A stretch of DNA of 64,000 nucleotides from Balanoglossus misakiensis (taxonomy: Eukaryota > Hemichordata), in contig CM082590.2 in assembly GCA_040954595.2 (NCBI GenBank), forward strand, positions 2,418,001 to 2,482,000. Reading direction: 5' to 3'. Position numbers and translations under genes: made by a program. This document shows positions 63,243-64,000 of this stretch, one piece after another. The notes beneath the pieces were generated by a model. It saw only the letters and a program-made list of their open reading frames with translations. It made no database searches and was not told the origin of the DNA. Numbering within the stretch: position 1 is the first letter of the stretch; each line of letters starts with the position of its first letter.

Positions 63243-64000
63243 CAACAACTTTAGCACGGCGGTTGAAAGGAATTCGCCGGTACTGGGCTATGGGTTTGAC
63301 ACTCTCATCAATATGCAAATGGAGCTTGTAGCCCTTTAACTTACCCAACCCATTAAATACCTCAGGATATTTCCTCCGCAATTCTGCAAGAATTGGCGAA
63401 GAATTATCAGCACATATTGAATTTATCGTGTACAGATTCACATTTCCAACTCTCAACATATCTAAATTCTCAGAAGTACTCCGACTCAACAAAATCGGTT
63501 GATCAGCCTTGATCACTATAAAATCAGCAATACATTTCTTTTTAGTAGGCGCTTCAACATGTAAGGCACATTTACCCAATATATCTAAAGGTTTACTAGA
63601 ACCATAGGTAAACACTTTATTGTTACAATTTCGAACTTTCACACCACGCTTTTCAGCAAGTCTGCGAAATTGTCTTTCACCAATGAGATTACATGTAGCA
63701 CCACTGTCGATGATAACCGGCACGTGTTGATTCTCGATCTGAATACCTGTATCAGTGAGGTCCTTCCCACTGGAAGCACGGAAAGCAGCATTGAAAGCAT
63801 AGTACGCTTTCTCCTCGTCAGTCTCGACGTCTGCATGGCCACCATCGGCGTTTGCATCAGTAGTCGTCTGAGCTACCTTGTGTGTACCGCGACCATCACC
63901 ACGCGTACGGCCACGTCCACGTGCGCTGCGGTTACCACCACTGCCTCGACTGTTGCCATTTTCACTGTCTTTAGACGGACAGTCTTCCCACTTAGCACGA
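63243..64000 (-). CDS. Gag C-terminus and protease (open at right edge)
   Basis: The frame is open from the window edge to the break near 63,243. Near the edge is a DCPSK segment like the tail of a nucleocapsid zinc knuckle. Next come a basic ARGRGRTRGDGRG stretch, an acidic linker, and the aspartic protease with VPVIIDSGATCNLIG (catalytic Asp about 63,706-63,708). Then follows the linker into reverse transcriptase (EVFNGLGKLKGYKLHLHID and RRIPFNRRAKVVE). The T run at 63,237-63,242 (A6 on the coding strand) puts the downstream frame one base out. In this clade, protease and reverse transcriptase are usually continuous, so an indel in the homopolymer is the likely cause. Confidence 0.85.

Larger units (their letters stand above)
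60033..64000 (-). mobile_element. Ty3-type LTR retrotransposon, 3' part
   Basis: Minus-strand element with, from its 3' end, a 154-bp LTR, a polypurine tract, and a pol region in the Ty3 order protease, reverse transcriptase, RNase H, integrase, preceded by part of gag. The 5' LTR and primer-binding site lie beyond the right edge. Pol resembles proteins often annotated as 'K02A2.6-like', the Mag/SURL-like group of marine invertebrates. It sits in an intron of the minus-strand transposase-like gene, in the same direction. A frame break and a premature stop suggest that this copy cannot make intact pol. Confidence 0.92.

Noticed and set aside
63639-63857. 72-codon minus-strand frame over the protease region
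   Set aside because: It is a shadow of the gag-protease frame, which carries the DSGA motif and stays open to the edge.

Overview
The window looks like metazoan nuclear DNA, most likely from an aquatic invertebrate such as a mollusc, cnidarian, brachiopod, hemichordate or amphioxus; the sequence does not settle which. The evidence is the spliced genes with GT-AG introns, a 51-kb satellite array, a 5'-truncated L1/Tx1-type LINE, a Ty3-type LTR retrotransposon and TTAA-flanked DNA-transposon ends. Nothing prokaryotic is present.

Region 1 (1-51,104) is one uninterrupted tandem array of a roughly 131-bp AT-rich satellite, about 390 monomers, all in the same orientation. It is a patchwork of nested segmental duplications, with displacements of about 1.19, 1.31, 1.45, 1.58, 2.09, 2.77, 2.88, 5.93, 15.36 and 18.13 kb. 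None of its many short open frames is a gene.

Region 2 (51,105-54,590) is flanking DNA without a recognisable gene. It holds a foldback pair, a two-unit 117-bp repeat, and a dead LINE fragment on the minus strand with a poly-A tail and a 13-14-bp target-site duplication.

Region 3 (54,591-60,032) is the most interesting part. It begins with TTAA followed by AGGGACAAAGTCTCTCTC, the same terminus that bounds a 343-bp foldback MITE at 57,339-57,681. Inside lie two convergent spliced genes whose stop codons are 32 bp apart. On the plus strand is a complete four-exon gene for a 306-residue protein: an RG-rich N-terminus with a 26-residue repeat, then a free-standing cysteine-rich domain like the cytoplasmic 'ballast' of vertebrate P2X7 receptors, with no channel. 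On the minus strand are the last four coding exons (251 residues) of a protein that I take to be a transposase-like family with a Trp/His/Cys-rich C-terminus. I suggest the pair is the cargo of one TTAA-specific, perhaps Kolobok-like, DNA transposon whose right end lies beyond the window. An 84-nt inverted copy of the ballast gene's last coding segment sits in its own third intron, so the pre-mRNA could form a long hairpin.

Region 4 (60,033-64,000) is a Ty3-type LTR retrotransposon on the minus strand: 154-bp 3' LTR, polypurine tract, integrase, RNase H, reverse transcriptase, protease and part of gag. It runs off the right edge. It sits 29 bp upstream of a splice acceptor of the transposase-like gene, in the same direction. 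Its pol frame has a one-base shift in an A run and a premature stop.
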